DNA of 64,000 bases from Xylogone sp. PMI_703 (lineage: Eukaryota > Ascomycota > Leotiomycetes), in assembly GCA_021399445.1 (NCBI GenBank), contig JAJTUQ010000004.1, forward strand, positions 6,200,001-6,264,000, read 5' to 3'. Both the position numbers and the translations under genes were made by a program. The number at the start of each line of letters is the position of its first letter. Within the stretch, counting starts at the first letter, position 1. Shown here piece after piece: positions 24,098-34,438 of this stretch. The notes beneath the pieces are model-generated. The model did not search any database. It saw only the letters and a program-made list of their open reading frames with translations, and was not told the DNA's origin.

Positions 24098-25996
24098 CTA
24101 CTGCAAAAAATAAAAACTCCGCGACGATGTTTCGCACCTAAATGAAATTATAACACGATTAGCATATCGCACGATTTCGAGAGTTAAAAAAACCGAATAG
24201 TAAGACAATAACGCACCATCCTTTGTAACCCCTAACCCAACCACCACAAAAACATTTAATGGCACTCTCAAGATAGCATAAACCCTCGTCCTGACCCTAT
24301 CATCATCAACATACCTCTCCCTCAGCCCCGCCATGACGGGGTAATACACCCCTACGCAAATCTCGAAGAGACAAAAGGAGTAGAACGTCACCGCCTCGAA
24401 CCGCACTAGGACTGGAGCACAGAACGACAGACTCGACAACGTCAGCACCAAGGTCAATAGCGTCGACGAGCTGCAAATCGGAACCCATGGGGCATGAAAT
24501 AAGCGGCGGATATGATTCGAATTGCTCACTGAGGATGAGGAAGGAGAGAGGAACGAATTTGTGTAGGTCGAGTACCAGGTGAAGAGCAGAGAGCCGAGCA
24601 TCATTGCACACATTAAGGCGGCAAAGATGGTGCCATAAGGGAGTGCTATTGCTGCAGCAGTGTTGCTGAGGCGGTCCGGGTCCAGGTAATCCATGTCCAC
24701 GTCTATACCCGTATTAAAGTGGAGGAGGGAGTGTGAGAGCGCGTGGGCGGCGCGCAGGAGGGGGAATTTGAAGAAGATCCAGAGGAACATGCTCCCTTCG
24801 AAGAAGCTGGTTGTGAGGCAGAGGACCCAGAGGCGTCTATCTGGGAGTTTGGGTTAGTGATGGTTGGAAGTTAGTGTTTGGAGTTATTGGGGTGAAAAAG
24901 AAAGAGGGGGGAGGGCTCTTACCAGACATAATGACGCGGAATGGGTTCTTATGGGGCATGATTGTTCCTCTGTTATATGCGTTGGATTCATTGGTTTTGG
25001 TATCGCTGTGAGTATCTTTCTGATCAATTGTTGAAGGAACTTGATTAGCAACATTATTCTAGAGCACTTTACCTCATACTTTCGTAAAAGCAGTTTCTAA
25101 GATAAAAAAGCAAGAAAGGAAAAATAAACATACCCATCTCAAAATCAACAAAAATGCAAGCGTCAAACACCCAACTGCCGCCCAAAAGGGCGCCATCTGA
25201 CTCCCACTTACATCCGTAACCCATTGAGCCACGACTCCCGCAACAATGGCAACAACCCCATTCAACGTAGACATCAGCCCGAAAATCTCATTCAGCCTCT
25301 TCTCTTCCCCCTCCTCACCAAGCCCCAAACGATGATACTCCATGATCATCCAGCTCTCGAAAACGCTAAACATGAGCGTTGACGCAATACCCCCCAGCAC
25401 ACGACCCGTGAAAAGTACAGCCAGGGAGGACGATAACAGCGAAAGACATGAGAGCGCGTAAATGATGCAAAATACTTGACAAGCTAGACGCTGGTGACGG
25501 TGAGTTGTCGTGGAGAAGGTCCCAGTGCAGAGGGCGGAGAGGGCGGCGGAGAGGAAGCCTGTGGTGAAGAGGTAGGCGACTGTTGATTCTGATAGGGATT
25601 TCGTATCTGTTTAGAGAGTGGGATTTAGCTATGAGACATATAGATAGTGAGGATTGGTGTTCATTTAAGAAAGACCTTTATAGATAGTGTAGATATATGG
25701 ACCCTTTGTGTTTTATTTAGCTATCTTGTTTGTAGTAGATTACTTTAGACTTGAGGAATACATACCTGTAACCAGTCTGCCCCGACAACACAGGCATAAA
25801 CTGGCAGGAACATCCATTTCAATTTCTCCAGCTTCATTACCTCGACACAGTCTTCACTGCCTCCCCAGTCTTCCTTCCTGCCTATTTCCCGGGGTAAACC
25901 TGTGTTATGGCTGATCCTGTCATGGCAGCATTTACGATAGAAGAGCAAGCCGTTTAACGCGGCCAAGATAACGACGTTGAATGCGTAAAAGTTCAT
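24098..25996 (-). CDS. MFSD5-like transporter (molybdate-anion transporter family), five exons
   Basis: Five exons (25,996-25,766; 25,703-25,676; 25,606-25,134; 25,058-24,923; 24,840-24,098) give 536 residues with many membrane segments. Family marks are GADWLQ followed by GPYIYTIYKD, VLGGIASTLMFSVFESWM, FFEGSMFLW, LPYGTIFAALMCAMMLGS and FEICVGVYYPVMAGLRERY. These fit MFSD5-type major facilitator proteins, of which the algal MOT2 member imports molybdate; the substrate here is inferred from family only. The second exon is only 28 bp and is needed to restore the family sequence and frame. No stop or frameshift is present, so the gene looks intact although it borders the RIP-mutated block. Nothing nearby points to a shared pathway. 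Confidence 0.88.
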
Positions 25997-26640
25997 CTTC
26001 TTTTGTTACTTGCGCCTTTTCTGTCCTGGTGTTCTCTTCTAGGAAGCTTTCGATGGGCTTGTATGGTATCGTGCACAGGTGACTTAGGGAAAGGGAGGCA
26101 AGGAGGGGGGAGATGGGGGAGAGGCAGAGGGCCGATTCGGATTACTTGATCAAGCGGGGATGTAGATTGACGTAACGAGTCAGAGTTTGGTTTTCGGTTC
26201 AGCTTAAGAGATTTGGATGGTTTATTTGTGGTTTGTATACCTTTGTGGATACCCTCTACATAGGGTATGACGTAAAAAGACTTCTGAAAAGTTAGGCTTG
26301 AATTATTTTCTAGTTGACACATATAAATTGCCAGAAGTTACTTTTGCCAGAGAAGGAGCTTTCCAGGCAGATTTTGGGTTGTTGGCATGAACTGTGATAA
26401 CAGGGCTAACTTACTTTACATTGTTGAGGAAACTGAGACGACCCGGTCACGAGGTTCGGGCAAACGTTGCGCCGGTGCCGGCAAGGCCAGGAAGCTGTCT
26501 GTGGTTTATGGCGCAGTGGTTAGGCTACTCCACATATAAATTGTATGGTACAGAGACTCTATTCGCTGCTAGTCTTGATGATGTACAGTACATAGGGGTA
26601 AACCGGTAAAACTCTTCTCTTTTACCGACCGTTAGCTTCT
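25997..26640. other. Upstream region of the MFSD5-like gene
   Basis: About 640 bp upstream of the transporter start. A purine-rich run (GGAGGCAAGGAGGGGGGAGA, near 26,093) lies about 100 bp upstream of the ATG. Beyond about 26,390 there is a short open frame on the plus strand that I do not consider a gene. Confidence 0.4.
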
Positions 26641-26648
26641 ACAGCTAT

Positions 26649-26687
26649 GATTGGCCAATGCCAATTACGTAAGCAATATCTCTGACA
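26649..26687 (-). repeat. Empty target site of the 439-bp MITE
   Basis: Read on the minus strand this is GTCAGAGATATTGCT, TA, CGTAATTGGCATTGGCCAAT, which joins the two flanks of the MITE at 12,950-13,388 with a single TA. It marks a second copy of the sequence into which the MITE inserted, probably terminal DNA of a Fot-type element. Confidence 0.75.
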
Positions 26688-26743
26688 ACTGGTATTGTTG
26701 GATCCAGTCACGTGTACTTAGCACTAGTCCCAATCGGGAAGGG

Positions 26744-26863
26744 GGAGTATACTACTCCTCCACCCGCACCTACTCAATATATTCACCATTCAACTACCAA
26801 ACCACCGATTCACCTGTACGTATACGTTACGTACTGTGAGTAGGTGGGAGCGTAGTATACTCA
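26744..26863. repeat. 120-bp inverted repeat (foldback)
   Basis: The left arm (26,744-26,775, GAGTATACTACTCC onward) and right arm (26,836-26,863, GAGTAGGTGGGAGCGTAGTA) are imperfect reverse complements separated by about 60 bp. It could be a tiny foldback transposon or the palindromic end of a degraded element. Confidence 0.55.
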
Positions 26864-26939
26864 CAGGTATTATAAATCCTACCGTGCCCTGAATATCACT
26901 CAAGACATTCACCTCATGTTGCCAACCGCTCATACAGAC

Positions 26940-28240
26940 CAGAATGGCTAGCTAAAGACACAGTATTCGCCGCTGCACAAGATACCTCATTATTGCTTTG
27001 GGGATTTTGAATGGATGAGAGACGTAAAGCTCTACATCTTCTTTCCTAGGCTCCGAGCCGAAATCGATTACGAGCATAGTAGCTTTCTAACGGAAGCGGA
27101 AGACCGGAATTGGTTCGACCTGATATTGCGCCTCTCCATACGCCAGGTGGTCACGCCCTCCAACATCTTGCAATACTATCTACTCTCCTCAGATGCGGTC
27201 AGGGCCGTAGCTCTTGCGTCAAGCTAGAGGCGTACAGCAAGAAATCGGCTTCACGAGAGCAATTTAGGTATTCCCTGCTTCCGCCGCGGTATCTAGAAGA
27301 TCTGTGGTCTGCTGTGCTTGTGAGGATCGAGGAGATGCCCGAATGCCACAAGTTCTCCGGTGTAACACTCTTCCTAGACGCCAAGAACACCAAGTTGTAC
27401 ATGACGGACAGTCTGCCCCAAGCCTATACAATGTGGCAACAGCGTTGGGACTACGTGGCTGATCTACGATTCTATAGCCGTGATAATATCTACGTCGACA
27501 TCGGCAAGCAGACGACGATGGTGTCCCTTCTGGACAGGCAGCCAGGACACTGCTCTGGAGGCAGTGCTGTGCCAACGCCTACTGTTCAGAGAGGAGATCG
27601 AGGGGCAGAGTCAGGCAGACGAGGTACCAGTTCGCCGGCCTGCGGGATACTACGAACGTGACTATCACGTCAGTGCAGAGTTGCTCCCGAGGCGTCGGTC
27701 CTGTCGTCTACATCCAACTCTATAGCTTGATCAAGACCACGTTGGATGCAGCTGGCGTTTACCCGTTCTGAAACAATACACTCGAGAATCTGACGCTCGA
27801 TCCAGAATACGTGAAATCTCTTGAGCACGAAGGGAGTAGCGCTGTCTTCTCGTCTGCCCAGTGCATGAACAGCTACCTGTACAGCAAGAGACGAGTCCAT
27901 TTCAGCCTTACGAACGACGGCAATGGCGTCCCGTACGGCGCACGCGAGGAATACCGAGGCACTTTAGCAATGGTAGACCAGGTATGCAAGCACCTAGATC
28001 TCTAGTCGCAGGACCCGGCTCGAGCTCCCTCCTCGACAGACTGGTCTCTACCGTTTCTGGCAATACCAACCAAGGACTTATTCGATTTCATCCGCGCCTA
28101 GGCCAACAAGTATTGCTTCCTCTTTGAGTTTACCCTGATCAAGTCGCCAGGAGCCCGTCCCCTGTCGGCAACTGCAATAATGGTCACGGCCCTGCGAACG
28201 CTCAGATCTTGCTACGGCAGTTACCTTCTATCCGCCGAGT
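26940..28240 (+). pseudogene. Broken gene of unknown family
   Basis: Consecutive plus-strand frames give protein-like sequence joined by frameshifts. The first frame (27,015-27,227) ends with YYLLSSDAVRAVALASS. It shifts near 27,228 to a frame reading KKSASREQFRYSLLPPRYLE and VTLFLDAKNTKLYMTDSLP up to about 27,520. A third frame reads VYIQLYSLIKTTLDAAGVYP (near 27,705), YLYSKRRVHFSLTNDGNG and, near 28,090, ANKYCFLFEFTLIKSPG. Conserved-looking Trp and Tyr blocks suggest a real former protein of 450 or more residues. I have a vague memory of similar uncharacterised proteins in Aspergillus accessory regions but cannot name a domain. It stops at 28,244, where a sequence like the MITE right end begins. 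Confidence 0.55.
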
Positions 28241-28244
28241 CGCT

Positions 28245-28280
28245 GTAAATTTAGGTGGCCGGTAATAGGGAATTACGTTA
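28245..28280. repeat. Fragment resembling the MITE right terminus
   Basis: GTAAATTTAGGTG and then GAATTACGTTA echo the right terminal repeat of the element at 12,950-13,388, with an internal gap. It abuts the broken unknown gene. Confidence 0.4.
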
Positions 28281-28568
28281 GTCAACTTGCGGTAACTTGT
28301 AGCTAATTAAGTAAATGCTATCAAACTCGGGATTTGTAAGTCGGGCTTCGAGAAACCACGTCTTGTCTGAGCAGTGATTATTCAGCCCAATCAGAAAGCT
28401 GACTCAAGCCTCCGAGGTTCTTAATCCATTCCCCGCACATGTTGCTCAAGAGTCTCAAATCTCCTCGCGCTGGAAAGGTTCACTGTATCCTGTCTCTAGT
28501 ACTATGTGAAGTGACTTCCATAGAAGCTCATTTAATTAATTTTTATTCGTAAACTGCACGTAGCACGC

Positions 28569-31230
28569 ATGGCATCTCAGCAATCAAGTAATAGCACTCA
28601 GGCGTATAAGCAGACCGAGCCGAAACGGCGTCGTCGCATTGCGTTGGCGTGCAGCGCCTGCCGGGTCAGAAAGTCAAGGTGGGGCACATCTTAAAATCAG
28701 CCTCGCGTGTCGATGTACACTTTGCTAAGAGACATGCGATTCGCAGATGCGATGGGCGACAACCTTCATGCTCTACTTGCATGACACTTGCGCTTGAATG
28801 CCTGTACGAGCCGTCCGACTCCTCAACCAATGTCCTGGTGCGGAAAGAATATGTGTCTGGTCTCGAGCAGCGGCTCAGACATGTCGAGCGCGCCCTTCAA
28901 CGACAGGACGATTTGTTGACTAGGCACTTCGCCGCATGCTCGTCGACTATCGAAGCATGCTCCATTAGATCATCCAATGGTCACTCAAGTTTCAGTATTG
29001 CAGGGCAGATACAGAATGGAATTCAACTTGATGCGCCGGCCGCGGAGGATCTAGGAACAGACGAGGCAAGACCGACGGATTTGCCATTGTTTTTGTTGAT
29101 GAACAAACACCTGCATTTTATGGAGAATCCCCCAACATCGTATTCATCCGTTACCTTCTACGAGCTATGTCAGTAGTTTCAAAAGTCAAACAGCACGGAA
29201 TGGTCCCATCATGCAAGGAGAATGGCTTTGTGGAAGGCATCTCCGCACCCCTTTCCCAACAACTCTCGCCTTCAACGTTACCTCCACCGGAAGAGATGGA
29301 TGTTCTGCTCAGTGCCTACTTCAGCAGCTATGGTGCGCTCTTTCCTTTCCTACATGAGCCGACATTCAGAGAAACGTATGAGGAGTGCAAGGCAACCGGG
29401 TTTGCCAAAGTTCGTAGAACCTGGCTTGGCCTTCTGAATATGATTTTTGCAATGGCGAGCAACGTTGATCAGAGTGCCGGAGTTCCAGCAAAAGAGCGTT
29501 TCAAGAAATCACACATTTTTTCGTGCAAGCAGTGTCTCTTTGTAGCGAGTCGTTAATGCGAACCGTTAGTCTCGATATTGTGCAGTACCTCTTGCTGGTT
29601 GTACTATATCTCCAGGGAACGCAAAGGTCTATACAAACTTGGAGTGCACATGGAATTCTCGTAAGAACCGCGATGGCTTTGGGCTTATATTCTGAGCAAT
29701 CAGGACAGGGGCTCGATCCGATACAGCGAGAGATCCGCCGGCGTACTTGGCTGACAATTTACTGTTTGGATAAGCTCCTAAGTGTTACTTTCGGAAGGCC
29801 GCCGTCAATACTGGATGAGTACATAGTGGTGCAGCTACCGTCACCCTGGACATATCCTACGGACATGTCAAATTGTCAGCTAAATGATGTAGATATCAAC
29901 ACGGAGTTTCTCAATGCTACCGTGAGACTATAACAGATTATAGGACGATCTATTGCCATACAGTACGGTATGAACCTTAGAGTGACGAATGATGAATTGG
30001 ACATGGATGAGAGCACCCCAATTCAGACAGCAAGCGCCATGCGACAGGAGCTTCGACGATGTGTCGGAACCTGGGGGTTCCGATATACTGTATCGTTACA
30101 GGAACCCAACTATGGAACGTGAAGATGAATTGAATTGTCTATCCTACGAAGTATCTACAGCTATATTTATAGTAGGAAAAAACATAATAGGGTAAGAAGA
30201 GAAGTGAATATTGAATATCGGGATTTGGCCATGTTGAATGGGTCTGGTAAAATTGCATGGCAGTATATATAGCCGATTCTACCGGTTAGTATGGTGTGTT
30301 ATTTGAGGCTATTCGCAAGGCTTACGCCTTTGCGTATAGCGCGTATCCACTGGTTCTGACACGATGGGATTCCAACGTACCACCAAATATGGGCCTGTGT
30401 GAGCCTGGGTCGGAAATTCTATCAAAAAACACAGAGTCAAATCGCTTGCGTGTCATTCTTACACTCCGGTATCATTTCGTCAGTATTTTATTCCATAGGC
30501 TACTTCTATGTGCTGCGCTCCCTTACTGGACTATAAAAGAACCGTCCGCAGAGAGTGCCTTGTCACTTCGGATTCAACTTGCAATGGCCGAAGCCCACGA
30601 ATGCATACGGTCCGCTGAGAACACGATCGAGATAGTGCATACAGTTCCCGGCGCACAAAAGACAGGCCGCCTCAATTTAGGAATCTGGTTCTTTACACTA
30701 TTCTACGGTACGGAATTCCGCGTGCATACATATACGATTTTCTACTAACTGTAGCCTTGTCAAGTGTTCAATGCGTCTTTGATAATACTGAGTCGGTCTG
30801 TCCTGTCCCAGCATGGAATCTATGCCAGTTTAGGTTCTAACAGCAGTTCTATCCGCTCCTTTCTGACCAGGGCTGTAGAGTCTCTTAAAAAACTAGACAA
30901 GGACAACCGTCTGGTATGCAACTGTGCAAACTTCATCCGACATCTCTCCGAACGACAGAGTAGCCAAGTTTAGTTGGGCAGCAGACCCGACCACCCTATC
31001 TCTCGGAAGGCTAACGTGCTTAAAGCTCATCATGCAACTGTTGAACAACATGACCCACGATATCATCCTAATGTCCAACCGGAAAGCGAAGTTCCAACTT
31101 ATGAGCAGACTTTCCCTTTGATCTCCCGGCTTTAACTGGTCTTGTGGTAGGCGATATAGATGTGGGTCAGCCCTCCACGTTTGGTCTGTTCAGTTCCACC
31201 TTCGAGGAATTCAACTGGGACCTCGAGTAA
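28569..31230 (+). pseudogene. Zn2Cys6 (fungal_trans) transcription factor, broken
   Basis: The start codes MASQQSSNSTQAYKQT, then a Zn2Cys6 cluster split by a 68-bp intron (28,679-28,746): ACSACRVRKSR joined to CDGRQPSCSTC. A coiled-coil stretch and the fungal regulatory middle region follow (FPFLHEPTFRETY; TWSAHGILVRTAMALGLY; RRRTWLTIYCLDK). A 57-bp intron lies at 30,708-30,764 and the tail ends FEEFNWDLE at a TAA at 31,228. Lesions are a one-base shift near 29,070 (before AIVFVDEQTP), a shift in the T6 run at 29,516-29,521, a TAA at 29,931, a copia-like LTR at 30,062-30,291 and a frame change near 30,950. It probably once regulated neighbours; it cannot now make a full protein. Confidence 0.8.
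30062..30291 (+). repeat. Copia-like solo LTR (about 230 bp) inside the regulator
   Basis: The segment starts TGTCGGAACCTGGGGGTTCC, a layout typical of mould Ty1/copia LTRs, and ends CTACCGGTTAGTA, where terminal CA may have become TA. Flanking CGATG and TGGTG match only in part, so the duplication has decayed or the right end is off by a few bases. It interrupts the coding frame after MRQELRR. Confidence 0.6.
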
Positions 31231-32270
31231 TCAAATACATAGCAGTAAATTATGCTCTGCCATAATCCCATTATTTATTATTTTGCGAATCATGTGTAAT
31301 GTCTTTCATACATATTCTGTTACTAGGTCTACCCAACCCTTTATTCCCGTCTGGAAATTACTATCAGGTCTTTTGAGCGTGTTCTGGCTTTATCCTTAGG
31401 TGATTGCCCCACGCTGTCTCTAGTAGCAAGTCCTGCTGTAGTATACATACATCTTTGTGAATTGGGTAGTGTAGAGTTATTTTGGTTGTTACTACCAGAA
31501 GAACAAGCAGAAGGATAAAAACACTTACTCATATAGGTTATAAGTGTTAACTATATATGATATTACTCTTAGAATAGTATTTATATTTAATGAAATTGTA
31601 AAAGCCTGTTAAGTTATCTTTTATTAGTGTTATAACCTAGGTAGGATTAGGTAAAGGCTTAAAGCTTAATAGAAAAGTACTACACAGAGAATTTGACATA
31701 ACCAGAGGTTACGTGATGGCAAGTGACTTAGACCATTAGGATCTCCATGACAACAACGATAATCCAGATAATCAACTAAAGCGGACAACGTGATTCCCTG
31801 GAGTGACTAAATACACTACTCATATCACAGCTTCTCAGCTGAAGGATTTATAGCTTGTTTGAGATTGATAACAAAATAAGGGTGATTTTCTCAGCACTGT
31901 ATGATACCTTTATACAAATTGATTTGAGGAGAAAAATAAGTTTGGAGTTGGGCTGAGGCTTAAATTTTTCACCCTTTAGGCAAGAATTTAAATATCTCTG
32001 TAGAACGAAAACCAGAGAGTTGAGTGGGTATAGTGGACTAATAAGCATATACTTGAAGGCCGCGATTCTCTGAAATTAGTTTACTTAAAAACATTTTTTA
32101 TCTCGAATACCAGAAAGCTTAAAATTTATGAATAAGTTGTAATTAAGATAAAAGGCGTTGTTATACATAAGCTCATATGTGATTAATAAGTCTCGTAAAC
32201 TGAGAATTGCTAGCTAAGTTGTCCTGGTATAGGGGGTTTTCTGAACCATGTTCCCTCGCTAACCAACTCG
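31231..32270. other. Gene-free spacer
   Basis: About 1 kb of AT-leaning DNA between the broken regulator and the P450 stop codon. Only short unrelated open frames occur. I see nothing functional beyond probable 3' ends of the two flanking genes. Confidence 0.4.
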
Positions 32271-34080
32271 CTATTTCTCTACAGCTTCTAGAATGACACG
32301 AATAGGGGCGTCAAAAATGACCCCAAATATCTCACGGAAATGAAGTTCTGTATCGATAGCCTTTGCTAGTCTGAATCGCCTAATAATCGTTCCAATCGTC
32401 ATGTAGATTTCGGCAAGAGCGAGGTTTTTGCCGATACAGCCTCTTGACCCCTTAGAAAACGGCGCCCAGCAGTCTTCCAGTTTTTTAAGAGCGACTGGAT
32501 CATCAACCATCCATCGCTCAGGCATATAGGTCTTAGGGGACTGGAAGACTTTCTCGTTAAAGTTCATTAGGTGTGGACTGGACGATATTATTGTCCCTCC
32601 TGGTATGAAATATCCTTGGTAGGTCCACCCAGCAGCAGGGCATACCCGTGGAAGTCGAGAGCGGACTGGGGTACTATACCTAAGACCCTCCTACGCGGAA
32701 ACTAGTTAGAAAGTCTGTTTTCTTGTAGATATACCGAAGAAATAATGGGTTTGGCACACATACTTTCACGCAAGCCGAAAGGAATGGTAGGGCTTCTAGC
32801 TTCACAAGGTCAGGGGGAGTTGTGATTGTTGGCATAGCAGTCTTCAATTCCTCATGCAGCCTGATGTAGATAGCTTGATTTAAGAGAATTTCGCGGATAG
32901 TGAGGATCAAAGACGTAGATGTAGTGTCAGTACCAGCAAATATATCTGCTAGGCCATCAGCTATCAGGAAGTCTTGTGTCAGAGTTTCATTCTGCGAGCT
33001 CGCAGTTTCAATCTCTGACATCAACAGCGGTTTGAAACCGCTTCCACCCCCCTTTTGAGAAAATCTACTGTAGAGTTGAAGAGCTTTGTTGACACGCTTT
33101 TTGACTTGTCAGCAAGCCTGACTATGACTAGAAATGGAGTTAATTTATTACCTTTCTCATGCTAGGAATAGCTTGGAATAGAGGGGATGGAAGAAGTGAA
33201 AGTAACCTGATTGATGGCGTCCTCAATGATGGAAACATCATAAACTAGATAGATGCTTAGTATAAAGCGAGTTGGATTCCTAGAATAAAAGAAAAATACC
33301 ATGAAATTGCTAGTAGCAAACGAGTCAAAAGCTTCCAATATATCTTCTTTAAAGTCTTTAGACTGAACAGCATGCATTGACTCTCCGTAGGTAAATTTAG
33401 TTATAAAATCAAGAGACAAGCATCGCAGCATCTTTGAGAGATCGACTGGAGCCTTATTTGCCACCACGGGTTCCAAAACCGAGGTCATTTCTAGGATGGA
33501 GTCGGCAATCTGTGGCAGAAAGTCCATAACACTCTTCCTGGAATACGGTCGGCTCACCAAGCGGCGCAGGTACGAATGCTCGTGTTGATCTGTACTTGTG
33601 AAGATACCCGCTGGGCCGGTCTTGAATGGATCATAGAAGTACGGTGCCTTAAGACTTGTAAGTATATCCTCTTTACTCTCTGATCTGGGGAAAGAGAAGG
33701 GCGAGGAAAAGTCTAACCTTCATAAACGCAGGGCCCTGACAATACAAAACAGAGTTATGGATTGCGGGATCATCGATACTGACCTCATTAGGTCCAATGC
33801 GAATTATATGCCCTATATAAATTGGTTTCGTGTCGTAAATTTAGTGTGAAGATTTCGTACCATATTTGTCGTGGGCGTCTTTGATCACGTCTGGAGCCGA
33901 GCCCCTGAGATCATGAAGCCACAGCCAAATACCTGAAACCTCTGCCCATTTACTGCTGCTTGGGATGGATCTCAACGGCGAGAAAAAGCTCCTCCATATA
34001 GTGATTATCAGAAAAAAGATAACAGAAGTAAAAGCTGCAACCAATGGGATTGCAGTAATCAGAGCCGTCAAAGCCATCAT
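32271..34080 (-). CDS. Cytochrome P450 monooxygenase, six exons, one probable lesion
   Basis: Exons 34,080-33,861, 33,812-33,718, 33,647-33,300, 33,244-33,152, about 33,104-32,764 and 32,690-32,271 rebuild a membrane-anchored P450. There is an N-terminal hydrophobic segment (LITAIPLVAAFTSVIFFLII), an I-helix AGTDTTST, a K-helix EGLR and the haem loop FSKGSRGCIGKNLALAE with the cysteine ligand. The exon FMMFPSLRTPSIRLL joins exactly to its left neighbour. Between exons four and five the frame fails: the in-frame acceptor at 33,118 is followed by TGA, and the other acceptor (33,105) leaves the frame one base off next to an A5 run. So either this allele is broken or splicing differs. It starts 358 bp from the divergent regulator at 34,439, which suggests joint control. 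Substrate unknown. Confidence 0.8.
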
Positions 34081-34438
34081 GTGATGAATTCAATAAAAGA
34101 GACAGAAGTTTAGGTTAGTGAATAGAGTAAGTAAGGTAGAGGAAGAATAAAGGGGAGGAGCGTGGTATTAGGTAGATATACCTTTCTACTGCAATTCAAA
34201 GTTTATAGCAGTAGGTGACATACGCTCCCTAGCAATCGCTGTTTCACTGTTTCCCGGGGCTCGATCGGCTTACCGGTATTATGTAATCACCCCCGCCTCG
34301 TTCACCCGCACTCCATGCTTACCCCACGAACTAGGGATCTGGGGATCTAAGGGGAATAATTTCTGCACATGACTATGAGTTATCAATCGTCTTAAAACCG
34401 TGATCATTCATCTCCGTCCCAATACATTAAACCCCACC
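34081..34438. promoter_or_regulatory. Shared promoter between P450 and Zn2Cys6 regulator
   Basis: The 358-bp spacer separates two divergent start codons. It contains CGGCTTACCGG at 34,266-34,276, a CGG-N5-CGG direct repeat of the sort bound by Zn2Cys6 dimers. Binding is inferred, not shown. Confidence 0.5.

Noticed and set aside
26360..26620. tRNA-like GGCGCAGTGGTTAGG stretch in a short open frame
   Set aside because: No matching T arm or acceptor stem was found; the box alone is weak evidence.
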